Notes: a model not told the origin generated them from the sequence alone. 42,021 nucleotides of DNA from Nitrospinaceae bacterium (GCA_029261395.1 JAJDBJ010000054.1:1-42021); one strand, 5' to 3'; counted from the first letter of the stretch, positions 17,186 through 25,715 are shown. Program-made: numbers and translations.

Positions 17186-18463
17186 TTACGCGTCACTGGT
17201 ATCATCGGTGAATGCCGCTTCCGCCGAATTGGCGATATTTTCCCAGATTTTCCATTCCTCTTCGACCACTCTTAGAGCCGAATCCCACAGGCTGTCTTCC
17301 GTATCTTTGGAGCCGGGTTGCTCGGAACTGAGGGTGGTGTACAAAGCGAGAGCCCGTTCGGCGGAACGGTTCATCGAAAATTCTTCCACGGTCTGCTGTA
17401 GAGCCTGTTGGAGCTTTTCTTCGTCTTCTTTGGAAAGAAACGATGCCTGTTTGAGAGCGGAGACAAAGGCGGCGGGGTCGTCACTATCAATCAACCAGCC
17501 GTTTTTTTGATGAGTGATGACGTCCCTCGCTCCCGGTGCGTCAAGAGCGACGACGGGAACTCCGGCGGCCATCGCCTCGACCAGAACCATGCCTTGAGTT
17601 TCGCTTTTCGAGGCAAATGCAAATACATCCATGGCATGGTAACTATCCACTAGGTCTTGTCCTTTCAAGCTTCCGGTAAAATGAAGATTCGAATCCAACG
17701 AGGAGTTTTTAAAAATGCATTCAATTTCGTTTCTGGAGGATCCCTCACCAACTACAAGGAAATGGGTTTTCGGGTGGCAATCAATGAATTCGGCTACCGC
17801 TTCCGCCAGAAATTGTAAGTTTTTTTCCGGCGCCAATCTTCCTGTGTGTCCGATCACCAACGCTTCCGATGGAATATTCATACGCTTTCGTATAGTGGAG
17901 CCGTTTCCTTGAGCCATTCGTTGAGCATCCACTCCCGTGGGAATTACTTCGATGGCTGTTTCCACTCCGCGCCCCTCAAGTATTTTCGCAAGGCTTTGGC
18001 TGGGGGCGATCACCCGGTCGCTGAGATTGGCGTACCCGGTCGCCAACTGGATCACGAATCGTTTGAGCTGGGGAGAATCCAACGGCACGTAATGGGTGTA
18101 CTGTTCATGCATGGTGTGATGGGTGAACACCAAGGGGACATCGAACGATGCGGCTACCAGCAGGGCGGCGTGACCGAGCAGGAATGGATGGTGAGAATGG
18201 ACGATATCAGGCCGAAACTCATCCAGCGAAATGGAGACATATCCCGGGATGGGCAGGCGTACGGAAAAATCACTTCCGTTGAAATTCTGGATGGCGGGAA
18301 CGCGGATGACGTCTATCTCATTTTCCGGCATGTTTTCAAATTCCGGGGCGATCACCATTACCCGGTGGCCTAATTTCCGGTAGGTTTCAGTGAAGGCCGC
18401 AACGGATTTGGCGACACCCCCGACATGCGGGGTAAATGTGTTGGTTACCATAAGAATATTCAT
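17186..18463 (-). CDS. Glycosyltransferase family 4, diacylglycerol glucosyltransferase-like
   Basis: A GT-B fold retaining glycosyltransferase of about 425 residues. The N-terminal domain has the GGVAKS loop and HSHHPFLLG. The segment FTHHTMHEQYTHY resembles the acceptor region of 1,2-diacylglycerol 3-glucosyltransferases. The C-terminal domain has GHTGRLAPEKN and the E-x7-E nucleotide-sugar motif near SETQGMVLVEAMAAG. Start ATG 18463 or GTG 18469, neither with a strong ribosome site. Its stop codon touches the start of the phosphodiesterase/EEP fusion, so the pair probably acts on one pathway, perhaps membrane glycolipid. That function is inferred. Confidence 0.85.
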   Translation of the reverse strand: MNILMVTNTFTPHVGGVAKSVAAFTETYRKLGHRVMVIAPEFENMPENEIDVIRVPAIQNFNGSDFSVRLPIPGYVSISLDEFRPDIVHSHHPFLLGHAALLVAASFDVPLVFTHHTMHEQYTHYVPLDSPQLKRFVIQLATGYANLSDRVIAPSQSLAKILEGRGVETAIEVIPTGVDAQRMAQGNGSTIRKRMNIPSEALVIGHTGRLAPEKNLQFLAEAVAEFIDCHPKTHFLVVGEGSSRNEIECIFKNSSLDSNLHFTGSLKGQDLVDSYHAMDVFAFASKSETQGMVLVEAMAAGVPVVALDAPGARDVITHQKNGWLIDSDDPAAFVSALKQASFLSKEDEEKLQQALQQTVEEFSMNRSAERALALYTTLSSEQPGSKDTEDSLWDSALRVVEEEWKIWENIANSAEAAFTDDTSDA

Positions 18464-18576
18464 GGGCACCGATGGATTGTATTAACGAACCGAGGATTGA
18501 AGGATCAATGTCCCGGTAACTCCCCGTTATTCTAACCGATCCAGGCTGAAGGTTTTTCTTTTTGCCTGGAAATATA

Positions 18577-19167
18577 TTATCCAGTGCCTTGCCGAGAGGC
18601 TTCCCCCACATGCTCATCCACGCACCGCCGGGCCATGGCTTTGGCTTGTTGAGCCACCTTGGGTTTCCCGGAAACCACAGCCATTACAATCGCTCCTTCA
18701 AACAATAACACCAGTTTTTCGGCCAGACGTTCCGGATCCCGCGCTCCTGCCTGAGTCGCCAGCCCTTCCATGTATTCACCGATCAGGCGGACAAACTCCT
18801 CGCAGGAACGCTGAATCGCCTTGTTTTTTTCTGAATATTCTCCAATGGCTTTGACGGCAATACAGCCGTGGAAGTTGGCCTCGCTGAACCACTGCTCGGC
18901 AACATCGAAAATCGCCAGCAATTGTTCGTAAGCGGTGTCCCCACGGGCTTCGACCTCACGCATCAAATAATTGCGAAACGTTTCATCGTAATGGCGGATC
19001 ACCGCCAGAATCAGGTCCTCCTTGGATCTGAAATACTTATAGAGCGTGCGTTTGGAAATCCCCGCTTTTTTCAAAATGGTGTCGACTCCCACCGCATGAA
19101 AACCCTGGGCGATGAAAAGGTCGCGGGCGGTATCAATCAAAATATCGCGTTTGGATGAACGGGTCAT
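18577..19167 (-). CDS. TetR/AcrR-family transcriptional regulator
   Basis: A 196-residue repressor. The N-terminal helix-turn-helix is clear (AGISKRTLYKYFRSKEDLI, about residues 30-50). The ligand-binding domain starts near residue 60 and has the W(F)SE..FHGC pattern and the helix ending LFEGAIVMAVVSG seen in AcrR-type members. It is divergent from the YHS-protein gene, and matching half-sites TGTAAAC-N-GAT lie in front of both genes. It therefore probably controls itself and the YHS gene. It lies upstream of the GT4 gene on the same strand with a 114-bp gap, so a role in controlling that operon is also possible. Confidence 0.9.
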   Translation of the reverse strand: MTRSSKRDILIDTARDLFIAQGFHAVGVDTILKKAGISKRTLYKYFRSKEDLILAVIRHYDETFRNYLMREVEARGDTAYEQLLAIFDVAEQWFSEANFHGCIAVKAIGEYSEKNKAIQRSCEEFVRLIGEYMEGLATQAGARDPERLAEKLVLLFEGAIVMAVVSGKPKVAQQAKAMARRCVDEHVGEASRQGTG

Positions 19168-19179
19168 TTTCCCTCTATT

Positions 19180-19190
19180 TGTAAACCGAT
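19180..19190. promoter_or_regulatory. Operator half-site near the tetR start
   Basis: TGTAAACCGAT repeats the left arm of the palindrome at 19332-19351. It lies 13 bp upstream of the tetR ATG, next to TATAAT-like sequence on the minus strand, so it could serve autoregulation. The right arm is not conserved. Confidence 0.35.
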
Positions 19191-19331
19191 TATTATACTA
19201 TCTGTCAACCCAAGATTAACTCAAAAAACAAAAAATTCAAGTAAAATTACCCTTATTTAGGGTTTATTTCAGAATTTTAAGATAATTTTATGATTTTCTG
19301 TAAGGGTTTCGGACCAAGTTGTACGAATAAT

Positions 19332-19351
19332 TGTAAACAGATCAGTTTACA
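19332..19351. promoter_or_regulatory. Probable TetR operator upstream of the YHS gene
   Basis: A 20-bp near-perfect palindrome TGTAAACAGATCAGTTTACA with 7-bp arms TGTAAAC/GTTTACA, 50 bp before the YHS start. It lies inside the spacer of a possible TTGTAA-N17-TTTTAA promoter (19331-19359), a position suited to repression. The divergent tetR gene is the natural candidate to bind it. Confidence 0.55.
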
Positions 19352-19401
19352 TATTTTAAATAAAACCTGGGTCTTCCAATGCCCAATCAAAGGAGAAAAT
19401 C

Positions 19402-19854
19402 ATGAAATTTTTAAGAAGTTTTGTACTCATGGCCGCACTATTCCTGGTCCCCGGCATGGCTTTCGCCGGAACAACGTCGCACAGCATGGTGGCGGTTCAG
19501 GGATATGACATTGTAACCTATCAGACCGATGGCAAACCTCAGCAGGGCAACGGCAATCATTTGGCGACCTACAACGGCGTCACCTACATTTTTGTCAATG
19601 AAGCGAACAAGAAAATGTTCGAATCCAACCCTGACAAATACCTGCCCGCTTATGGCGGCTACTGCGCTTATGGCGTAGCCGTGGGTAAAAAGTTTGTTGG
19701 CGATCCCGAGATATGGGAAGTGGTTGACGGAAAACTTTACCTGAACCTGGACAATAAAATTAAAGGGATTTGGGTAAAAGATATATCCGGTCATATCAAG
19801 ACCGCCGACAAGAATTGGAAAAAGATCAAACACAAAAATCCGGAGGACTTGTAA
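19402..19854 (+). CDS. Secreted YHS-domain protein
   Basis: A 150-residue protein with a cleavable signal peptide (hydrophobic 5-20, AFA near residue 22). The mature part holds the YHS-like fold: YDIVTYQTDGK, YNGVTYIFVNEANKKMFESN, PDKYLPAYGGYCAYGVA. This family is common in periplasmic proteins of marine bacteria, and metal binding is often suggested but unproven. A good ribosome site (AAAGGAG) precedes the ATG. A palindromic operator lies in the promoter region and a TetR gene is divergent, so expression is likely signal-controlled. A strong terminator follows immediately. Confidence 0.85.
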   Translation: MKFLRSFVLMAALFLVPGMAFAGTTSHSMVAVQGYDIVTYQTDGKPQQGNGNHLATYNGVTYIFVNEANKKMFESNPDKYLPAYGGYCAYGVAVGKKFVGDPEIWEVVDGKLYLNLDNKIKGIWVKDISGHIKTADKNWKKIKHKNPEDL

Positions 19855-19871
19855 TCCACGGAAAACCTTAC

Positions 19872-19907
19872 AGAACGGCCTTGCCGATGGCGAGGCCGTT
19901 CTTCTTT
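19872..19907 (+). terminator. Rho-independent terminator after the YHS gene
   Basis: AGAACGGCCT (19872-19881) pairs with AGGCCGTTCT (19893-19902). The inner TGCC/GGCG extends the stem to 14 pairs with a GAT loop. A T-rich tail (TTCTTCTTT) follows. Confidence 0.85.
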
Positions 19908-19958
19908 GAACGAACGTAGAAAAACTAAATTACTAACCTAAAAAGAAGGAATTATTCA

Positions 19959-20336
19959 ATGAATATTCGCAATATTTGTTTTATTTTAGGGTGGACGTTT
20001 GTTGCCGTTGGCATTCTCGGTTTCATTCCCAACCCTTTGGTCTCTTCCGATGGATTCTTTGTGGTCAACGCGCCTCATAATCTTGTTCACCTCCTCACCG
20101 GGGCGGCATTTATTTTTGGCGCAGTCCGGTTTGAAGGCAGAGAAGCGCTGGTGGTAACGGGTATCGGTGTCGCGTATCTGGCGGTTGCGGGCCTGGGGTT
20201 TGTCACTTCCGGTAATATGCTACTCGGAATGGTTCACATTAATGAGGCAGACCGTTGGTTGCATCTGGGGCTGGCATTCGCCATATTATTGCCTGGGATA
20301 CTGCTCCGGCCCACCCAGCGGAGTATCCATGCCTGA
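19959..20336 (+). CDS. DUF4383-like small membrane protein
   Basis: A 125-residue integral membrane protein with four hydrophobic segments (about 5-25, 42-60, 65-85, 98-118). The phrase HNLVHLLTGAAF between helices 1 and 2 is typical of the DUF4383 family, whose function is unknown. It follows a terminator and a ribosome site (AAGAAGGAA), so it probably starts a new transcript. It overlaps the DUF488 gene by 8 bp, suggesting translational coupling. Confidence 0.75.
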   Translation: MNIRNICFILGWTFVAVGILGFIPNPLVSSDGFFVVNAPHNLVHLLTGAAFIFGAVRFEGREALVVTGIGVAYLAVAGLGFVTSGNMLLGMVHINEADRWLHLGLAFAILLPGILLRPTQRSIHA

Positions 20337-20712
20337 GGACGATATGACTGCGGGGCTTGCAAAGATTCGCGTGAAACGCGCCCATGAGGAACCTTCTCCA
20401 AGCGATGGTTTTCGTATACTCGTGGATCGCTTGTGGCCCCGTGGTCTTACCAAAGATCGTGTGCAGTTAAACATGTGGATTAAAGATATTGCCCCTTCCC
20501 ACGAACTACGCCGCTGGTTCGGACACGATCCTCAGAAATGGCGCGAGTTCAAAAAAAAATACTTCATCGAGCTGGATGCTAATGCTATTACCGTCGAAAC
20601 GTTGCTATCGTGTTTGCAGAGCGAATCAGTCGTTACCTTTGTATATGGGTCCAAAGAAGAAAAACTCAATAATGCTGTGGCTCTCCAGACTTATTTCGAG
20701 TCTATTCAATGA
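20329..20712 (+). CDS. DUF488 family protein
   Basis: A soluble protein of 127 residues matching the DUF488 (YeaO-like) pattern: SDGFRILVDRLWPRGL, WIKDIAPSHELRRWFGHDPQKW, FKKKYFIEL, and closing YGSKEEKLNNAVALQTY. The family's biochemical role is unknown. ATG 20329 is preceded by GGAG (20320-20323). ATG 20344, preceded by GAGG (20335-20338), is an equal candidate five codons in. The first start overlaps the end of the DUF4383 gene. Confidence 0.85.
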   Translation: MPEDDMTAGLAKIRVKRAHEEPSPSDGFRILVDRLWPRGLTKDRVQLNMWIKDIAPSHELRRWFGHDPQKWREFKKKYFIELDANAITVETLLSCLQSESVVTFVYGSKEEKLNNAVALQTYFESIQ

Positions 20713-20859
20713 CGGTCTCTGTGTATCCTGATCCGGGCGGAAGATTTGCCTTAAATTCGGCCTCTCTAGAAGAATGCCTTTGAATTCGGGGCATAAATGA
20801 ATGGTTTTCTACCGGGGTTCCCTTAAGATAAGATAGATAGGAATTCGTTAAGGAGCGCC

Positions 20860-21351
20860 ATGAAGAAAACATCCAAAGTGAAGAATGTACTGAAAGTGAG
20901 CGGTGTCGACTTCACCAAGAAATACGTTTGTATGGAATGTGGTTGCCAGCGTGATCCGGTTGAGGTCAAACGGGGGTTGTTGGTCATTGAGATTTTCATG
21001 TGGCTTCTATATATTGTTCCAGGAGTTATTTATTCCATTTGGCGTCGGGTGCGCAAACAACGGGTCTGCCCGAACTGCCTGAACCCTTCGATCGTGTTGA
21101 CCTCTTCTCCCCGGGCTATGGGAATGATGCGATTGATGAGAACTTTTTCTGGACCTCTGATGGCGAACTCTAACACCCCCAAGCCTGGCTTGTCCCAAAA
21201 GCCGACTCACGGAGAGCAGACTCAAACTCCAAAACCCAAACCCGTCAAGAAAGACCTGAGCAAGATTTTGAAAACTTCCAGCCGTCGGGGACTAAAACCC
21301 AAAGGTCAGCAGGGACTGATAGATTTTAAATCTCCGAATCAGGACAAATAA
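20860..21351 (+). CDS. Unrecognised protein with zinc-ribbon cysteines and one membrane helix
   Basis: A 163-residue protein not assigned to a named family. Two CxxC pairs, C24/C27 (VCMECG) and C70/C73 (VCPNC), flank a hydrophobic segment (about 38-60), as if a split zinc ribbon brackets a membrane helix. The C-terminal third is Lys/Pro-rich and probably disordered. AAGGAG precedes the ATG. It is followed after 44 bp by a pentapeptide-repeat gene on the same strand. The reading frame looks like real coding sequence, but the function is unknown. Confidence 0.7.
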   Translation: MKKTSKVKNVLKVSGVDFTKKYVCMECGCQRDPVEVKRGLLVIEIFMWLLYIVPGVIYSIWRRVRKQRVCPNCLNPSIVLTSSPRAMGMMRLMRTFSGPLMANSNTPKPGLSQKPTHGEQTQTPKPKPVKKDLSKILKTSSRRGLKPKGQQGLIDFKSPNQDK

Positions 21352-21395
21352 CCGGCCAAGTTGCAAACGCTTTCCCAAGGATGTGAGCCTGACGT

Positions 21396-22124
21396 ATGGA
21401 TTCATCGACAAAAGATTGGAGTGGTAAGGAACTCATTGGGAAAGATTTCAATGGGCAGGATCTGGTTGAGTTTGATTTCAGTGAAGCCGATCTTACTGAG
21501 GCAACTCTGAACGAAGCCGATTGTACTCGTGCTATGTTTTATCGGGCTCGCCTTCGAAATGCCCAGGCCGCCAAAACCTGTTTTCGGGAAGCCAATCTGG
21601 AGGGAGCCAACCTCAGCCATGCCTTGTTTCAGGAGGCTGATTGTACTTCGGTCGATTTGGAGGGAGCGGATTTGCGAGGGGCCGACTTCACGCGAGCCGA
21701 TCTCAGTCATTCCAATATGACAGGTATCTACATGAGCGAGGCCACGTTCGTGGATACGCGATTGATTGAGGCTGACCTGAAAGCCGGGGACCTGCATCAA
21801 ACGAACCTGTCGGGTGCCGATTTGACTGGAGCGGATTTGCGTTACTCCAATCTGGAAGGAGCGGACCTCACCGGTGCCAAACTGCATGGGGCCGACCTTA
21901 CCGGAGCGAACCTTTCGCGAGCCCAATTGAAGCAGGCGGATCTCTTAAACGCCGACTTCAGTGACTGCACGATTATTGGAGCGGATTTCTCCGATGCCAT
22001 TCACCTCAGCTGTACGCAGATCGAAACCTCCCTGTTTGAAAAGGATAGCGTAACTTTTCCGAGTTCCATCAAGATTGTCTGGTCGTCTGAAACCGAATAC
22101 GAATGCCGATGTGCAACCGAATAA
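21396..22124 (+). CDS. Pentapeptide-repeat protein
   Basis: A 242-residue protein, mostly tandem A(D/N)LXX repeats from about residue 15 to 205 (such as ANLEGANLSHALF, ADLRGADFTRADLS, ADLTGADLRYSNL). These form a right-handed quadrilateral beta-helix. Some members mimic DNA and protect gyrase (Qnr-like); most have no known role. No signal peptide is seen. The C-terminal 35 residues leave the repeat pattern. The ribosome site is weak (GGATGTGAG). It lies directly downstream of the zinc-ribbon membrane protein gene and may be co-transcribed. Confidence 0.9.
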   Translation: MDSSTKDWSGKELIGKDFNGQDLVEFDFSEADLTEATLNEADCTRAMFYRARLRNAQAAKTCFREANLEGANLSHALFQEADCTSVDLEGADLRGADFTRADLSHSNMTGIYMSEATFVDTRLIEADLKAGDLHQTNLSGADLTGADLRYSNLEGADLTGAKLHGADLTGANLSRAQLKQADLLNADFSDCTIIGADFSDAIHLSCTQIETSLFEKDSVTFPSSIKIVWSSETEYECRCATE

Positions 22125-22366
22125 ATTGGAAGTTTTTTCAAGCTCCTGCCTGTTGCTGTTTTCGAGCCACAAGTTCTAATCGAATGAGAAGGGGGAAGGC
22201 ATAAGTTCCTAACTCCAAAAAAGGAATTGAAGGTGCATTCTATTTCTTCATGGTCCCTCTTAATATCCCTATTTAGAAGGTGTCAGGGTAAGGTTCTGAT
22301 GGACGAATCTGGATACCTCTGCGATACTAATTATACTCTACTCATCGAACTCGAAAACAGGGCTCT

Positions 22367-22849
22367 ATGTCCAACCGGTCCAAAATACTTCCCTGGGCGG
22401 CAGGCTTGGGATTTCTCCTGATACTTCCCATGTTTTTTGTGGACTGGGAGGAGGAAGCGGAGTACCCAACATTGGAAAAAGCGGAACGCATCGTCCGCCA
22501 TATGTCGGCCCCCCGTCAGTTGAAACGCTCCTCCTTCCTGTTGGTTTTCCCTGAGGGCAAACCTTCGGATTTCGTGAACTGGATGTTTTCGAGCCTTGGA
22601 GCCGCGGAGTGGCCCCCATCGCAAGAGGAATGGGAGGGTATGGGAGGGGATAGTGCAGGCTCTGCCGGTATTCCCATTCTCCCTAAAGATGTGGAAATTT
22701 TTTCCAGCCCCCGATCAGACGTAACCAAGCATATCATTGTGAAATCAGATGATCGCAAAGGGCTCATTATCATTGAGGGATTTTTAAAGTCGGGTGAACC
22801 TCCAGTTCTTGTGAAGCAATGGTCATTTAAGCCACCTCAAATCTCCTAA
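22367..22849 (+). CDS. Unrecognised membrane-anchored protein
   Basis: A 160-residue protein with an N-terminal hydrophobic anchor (about 8-25, ILPWAAGLGFLLILPMFFV) and a soluble remainder. No family was recognised. The mature part carries an RHMSAPRQLK segment and two beta-rich stretches (SSFLLVFPEG, KGLIIIEGFLK), suggesting a small alpha/beta domain outside the membrane. No clear ribosome site precedes ATG 22367. Codon use is in line with its neighbours, which supports a real gene. The 240 bp upstream hold no gene. Confidence 0.55.
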   Translation: MSNRSKILPWAAGLGFLLILPMFFVDWEEEAEYPTLEKAERIVRHMSAPRQLKRSSFLLVFPEGKPSDFVNWMFSSLGAAEWPPSQEEWEGMGGDSAGSAGIPILPKDVEIFSSPRSDVTKHIIVKSDDRKGLIIIEGFLKSGEPPVLVKQWSFKPPQIS

Positions 22850-22983
22850 ATAGCCAATTCTATGGTTTCCTTTGCCAGAGGAAGCAATTTATACCCTTAA
22901 ATATTAATGGAAAAATTCAAAAAACTTGTTATCCTGAAGTGACACTATTCCTTTTTTAACAATAGTTTGGAGAGAATACAATC

Positions 22984-24306
22984 ATGCCAGAGGCCCCTGT
23001 AAAAACGCCCCAACGTCCGAAACTGACGATTCGCCGTGGGAAAAAAGTAACAGAGGGTGTCGAGGTTCAATCCGTATTTGCTGATATCAAGAGCGGCCAA
23101 CTGAAGCCTAAACACGAGTTCAGTATGGACGGAGTTAATTGGCGGCGCCTGGACAATCATCCTCAGTTGGCCAAAGCATTTGCTTCTGCACCCGAACCTG
23201 AGCCTAAAAATAAGGGGCCGTGGGTTTTTCTTTTCCTGACTTTTCTGCTGGTGTTAGTCGGTGCTTATTTTCATCCCTACTGGGCTTTTTATAATGTTCA
23301 GACGGCAGCGGATAGTCGAGATGTTCAAAAACTGTCCCAATGGGTCGACTACTCTGATCTGAGCCGCCATGTTCAGAGTCAATTGGATGTTCAATGGAGC
23401 GAGGTTTCTGCTGAAAAATTCAGTAAAACTCCCTATGCCAAGTTGGCGGATCCCATGGGCCGGGCTCAGGTGAATAAAATGACCAACGCCTTGGTGACTC
23501 CGGAGGCGGTGATGGGTTTTGCAAGAGGGGAAACAGATCTGATTGGCTCTTGGGCTCGTGGCAGTTCCAAAGCTTCGGCAGTCGAAGACTCCAAGGACCC
23601 GTTGGAGGGGCTGGGGCTCAATTTGGAATCCGTGAAGGGCGTGCTGGATAGTGTGAAGGGCGTGCTGGCTCAAGTTGAATTCCGTTATGCGGGTATCAAT
23701 TCATTTGTTGTGACGATCAGCACTGCTAATGGAGAGAGTCTGGATTTCATGTATGAGCGGAAAGGCATGGGTTGGAAGTTAAGCGGGATAACTCTGCCTT
23801 CGAAAGGCGTACGTTCTTCCCTCAATGATATCGCCCAGTCTGCTCTCAAAAGTGCCAGGGCCAAAGCCAAATCCGGGGCAGTTAATAAAAGCCGGAAAGA
23901 AAAAGAAAAGAAGGATGAAAAAAAGCCAGTCCAGGTAGCAAAGCTCGACAATAAGAAGAACGCTTATATGGCAACTCTGGAACTGAAAGGCCTGACTGTA
24001 GGAAAGGGGAAGAGGTTTCTCTTTAGCAGTCCCAACCCGGGACTGTTTGCTACCTTGACCAACACGGGTAACAAAACCCTGAGCGAAGTGGAAGTCACCG
24101 TTTACTTTTATAACGGGAAGGGCGCTATTGTCAGTGAAAAGAAATTATATCCGGTGTCGGTCTCCAAATATCGCCCTGGTCGCGATAATGACCCCTTAAA
24201 TCCCAAAAAGTCAAAGAAGGTCGGATATCTCGTCAAGGAGTTTGCTCCACCCTCATGGGCCGGAAAGGTGCAAATGAGGGTCACTGACATAGTATTCAAG
24301 AAATAA
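22984..24306 (+). CDS. DUF2939-like bitopic membrane protein
   Basis: A 440-residue protein in four parts. Residues 1-75 form a cytosolic domain (IKSGQLKPKHEFSMDG resembles GYF-like or similar input modules). A membrane helix spans about 79-96. The DUF2939-like region starts at YNVQTAADSRDVQKLSQWVDY and runs to about 285. A Lys-rich linker (290-320) leads to a C-terminal beta domain of about 110 residues (GLFATLTNTGNKTLSEVEV) resembling FxLYD/DUF4352 folds. The family has no known activity. A ribosome site (GGAGAG) precedes the start. Confidence 0.65.
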   Translation: MPEAPVKTPQRPKLTIRRGKKVTEGVEVQSVFADIKSGQLKPKHEFSMDGVNWRRLDNHPQLAKAFASAPEPEPKNKGPWVFLFLTFLLVLVGAYFHPYWAFYNVQTAADSRDVQKLSQWVDYSDLSRHVQSQLDVQWSEVSAEKFSKTPYAKLADPMGRAQVNKMTNALVTPEAVMGFARGETDLIGSWARGSSKASAVEDSKDPLEGLGLNLESVKGVLDSVKGVLAQVEFRYAGINSFVVTISTANGESLDFMYERKGMGWKLSGITLPSKGVRSSLNDIAQSALKSARAKAKSGAVNKSRKEKEKKDEKKPVQVAKLDNKKNAYMATLELKGLTVGKGKRFLFSSPNPGLFATLTNTGNKTLSEVEVTVYFYNGKGAIVSEKKLYPVSVSKYRPGRDNDPLNPKKSKKVGYLVKEFAPPSWAGKVQMRVTDIVFKK

Positions 24307-24335
24307 CAGTCAGCCCTCTTTCCTGAACATAGTTT

Positions 24336-24344
24336 TGGTACAAT
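24336..24344 (+). promoter_or_regulatory. Extended -10 promoter candidate
   Basis: TGGTACAAT forms an extended -10 element (TGN-TACAAT) about 60 bp before the integrase-like gene. No good -35 is seen. Confidence 0.35.
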
Positions 24345-24403
24345 ATCCCTAATTAAGTAATAGATATTCTCCCGGCAGTTTTTGTTGAGGCGAAAGGAAT
24401 TTA

Positions 24404-25618
24404 ATGAGTTTGACGGAACGAAAAATTAAATATCTAGAACCTGGTCAGAGTCGCCAGATTGTTTGGGATAATGGCGGATTTGGTGTTCAGGTCACTCCGG
24501 AAGGGGAGAAGAGTTTTATTCTGGAATATCGCTTCAATGAGATGACCAAGCAGGTCACTCTCGGTATCTATCCGGATATGAGCCTTGATGCGGCAAGAAA
24601 AAAAGCCGTCATGGCCATGGCAATGGTTATGACGGGTAAGGATCCCGAGCAAGGACTTCCAGAGCCGGAACCTACAAAAACCAAAGTTGATATTCCTGCA
24701 AGTCAAACGCCGACTTTTGATAAAATTATGGAAAAAACTTCTGAGAAGCTGGGCCAGTTTACAGGGAAAGCCTCAGAACAATTCGACAAGTTCAAAGCTT
24801 CTGATGCACTGGAGCAGTTTAAGGAAAAAGCGTCTGCGAAGCTGGATGAAATCAAGCAAAGGGTTGAAAAAAAATCAACACACCACCCTCAGGTAGCACC
24901 CCAGGCGGCGGCAGATAAGATCGTACAGCTCAATAGAAAAGCAAGAACTCAAGAAGTGAAAGCAAAGCCCTTAGAGAAATCCAAACCCCCCGAGAAGAAA
25001 GCCGAGGAGCCTGCCAAAAAAGAAGAATCCAAAGGCATGCGAGACACCTTTGGCCGTACTCTTAATAAAAATGAACTCAGAACTCTATGGTCGGGTCTTG
25101 AAAATTCGGATATGGCTCCCTCTAGTCAACTGGCAATCAAGTTGTTGATCGTCACTGCTCAAAGATATGAAGAGATTGTTTCTGCCCGGTGGGTAGATTT
25201 TGACCTGGTCTCCAAATGGTGGACTATCCCGGAAAACTTCACCAAAAACGGGAAAAAACATAGAGTTCCACTCAGCAATCTCGCCACGGATCTTTTGAGA
25301 AAGGTTAAGGACTTGTCGGGAATGTCCGGAGTTTTATTCCCAGCTCCGGGTGGTGTGACCCCTATGGATTCCAAGACCTTGATCGAGGGGCTTCAGCGGG
25401 CGCAAGTCCGGTTTGGACTGAAGCCGTTTTCTCTGCATGATTTGCAGGATAGCGCGGTGTGTCAGATGCTCGACAATGGCATCCCGGATTACATCTTGTA
25501 TAAACTGCTGAATGAAGACGAGCCGACAGAATTTGAGAATGAAGGCAAGACGGTCACGGATTCCGATTTGCGGAAGGCCTTAGATAAGCTGGAGAGACAA
25601 CTACCCAAAAGTTACTAG
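24404..25618 (+). CDS. Integrase-like protein with degenerate tyrosine-recombinase active site
   Basis: A 404-residue protein. Residues 1-80 match the DUF4102 arm-binding domain of P4-type integrases (VTPEGEKSFILEYRF, VTLGIYPDMSLDAARKKA). Residues 103-210 are an unusual Lys/Glu-rich helical linker in place of the core-binding domain. Residues 217-375 match the catalytic domain: R254 (TAQRYEEIVSARW) and the beta-hairpin lysines (TKNGKKHRVPLS). However, box II reads HDLQ (345-348), so the second catalytic Arg is Gln, and no GH box or nucleophilic Tyr context follows. It is probably catalytically dead. No tRNA or att site is adjacent. A domesticated DNA-binding role is an inference. Confidence 0.75.
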   Translation: MSLTERKIKYLEPGQSRQIVWDNGGFGVQVTPEGEKSFILEYRFNEMTKQVTLGIYPDMSLDAARKKAVMAMAMVMTGKDPEQGLPEPEPTKTKVDIPASQTPTFDKIMEKTSEKLGQFTGKASEQFDKFKASDALEQFKEKASAKLDEIKQRVEKKSTHHPQVAPQAAADKIVQLNRKARTQEVKAKPLEKSKPPEKKAEEPAKKEESKGMRDTFGRTLNKNELRTLWSGLENSDMAPSSQLAIKLLIVTAQRYEEIVSARWVDFDLVSKWWTIPENFTKNGKKHRVPLSNLATDLLRKVKDLSGMSGVLFPAPGGVTPMDSKTLIEGLQRAQVRFGLKPFSLHDLQDSAVCQMLDNGIPDYILYKLLNEDEPTEFENEGKTVTDSDLRKALDKLERQLPKSY

Positions 25619-25642
25619 GAGCCCATGGGTTTGCGAAAATAA

Positions 25643-25678
25643 AAAAAGGATCTGCAGGAAGTCCTGTGGATCCTTTTT
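25643..25678. terminator. Bidirectional terminator between convergent genes
   Basis: The stem AAAAAGGATC-TG-CAGG / CCTG-TG-GATCCTTTTT has an AAGT loop, with A- and T-runs at both ends. It lies between the integrase-like gene (+) and the LRR gene (-) and can serve both. Confidence 0.85.
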
Positions 25679-25715
25679 CTATAGAGACAGATAATAAAAG
25701 AAATTTCGTTCCGGT

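Noticed and set aside
24404-25618. Active integrase marking a genomic island
   Set aside because: Box II Arg replaced by Gln, no nucleophilic Tyr context, no tRNA or direct repeats found next to it.
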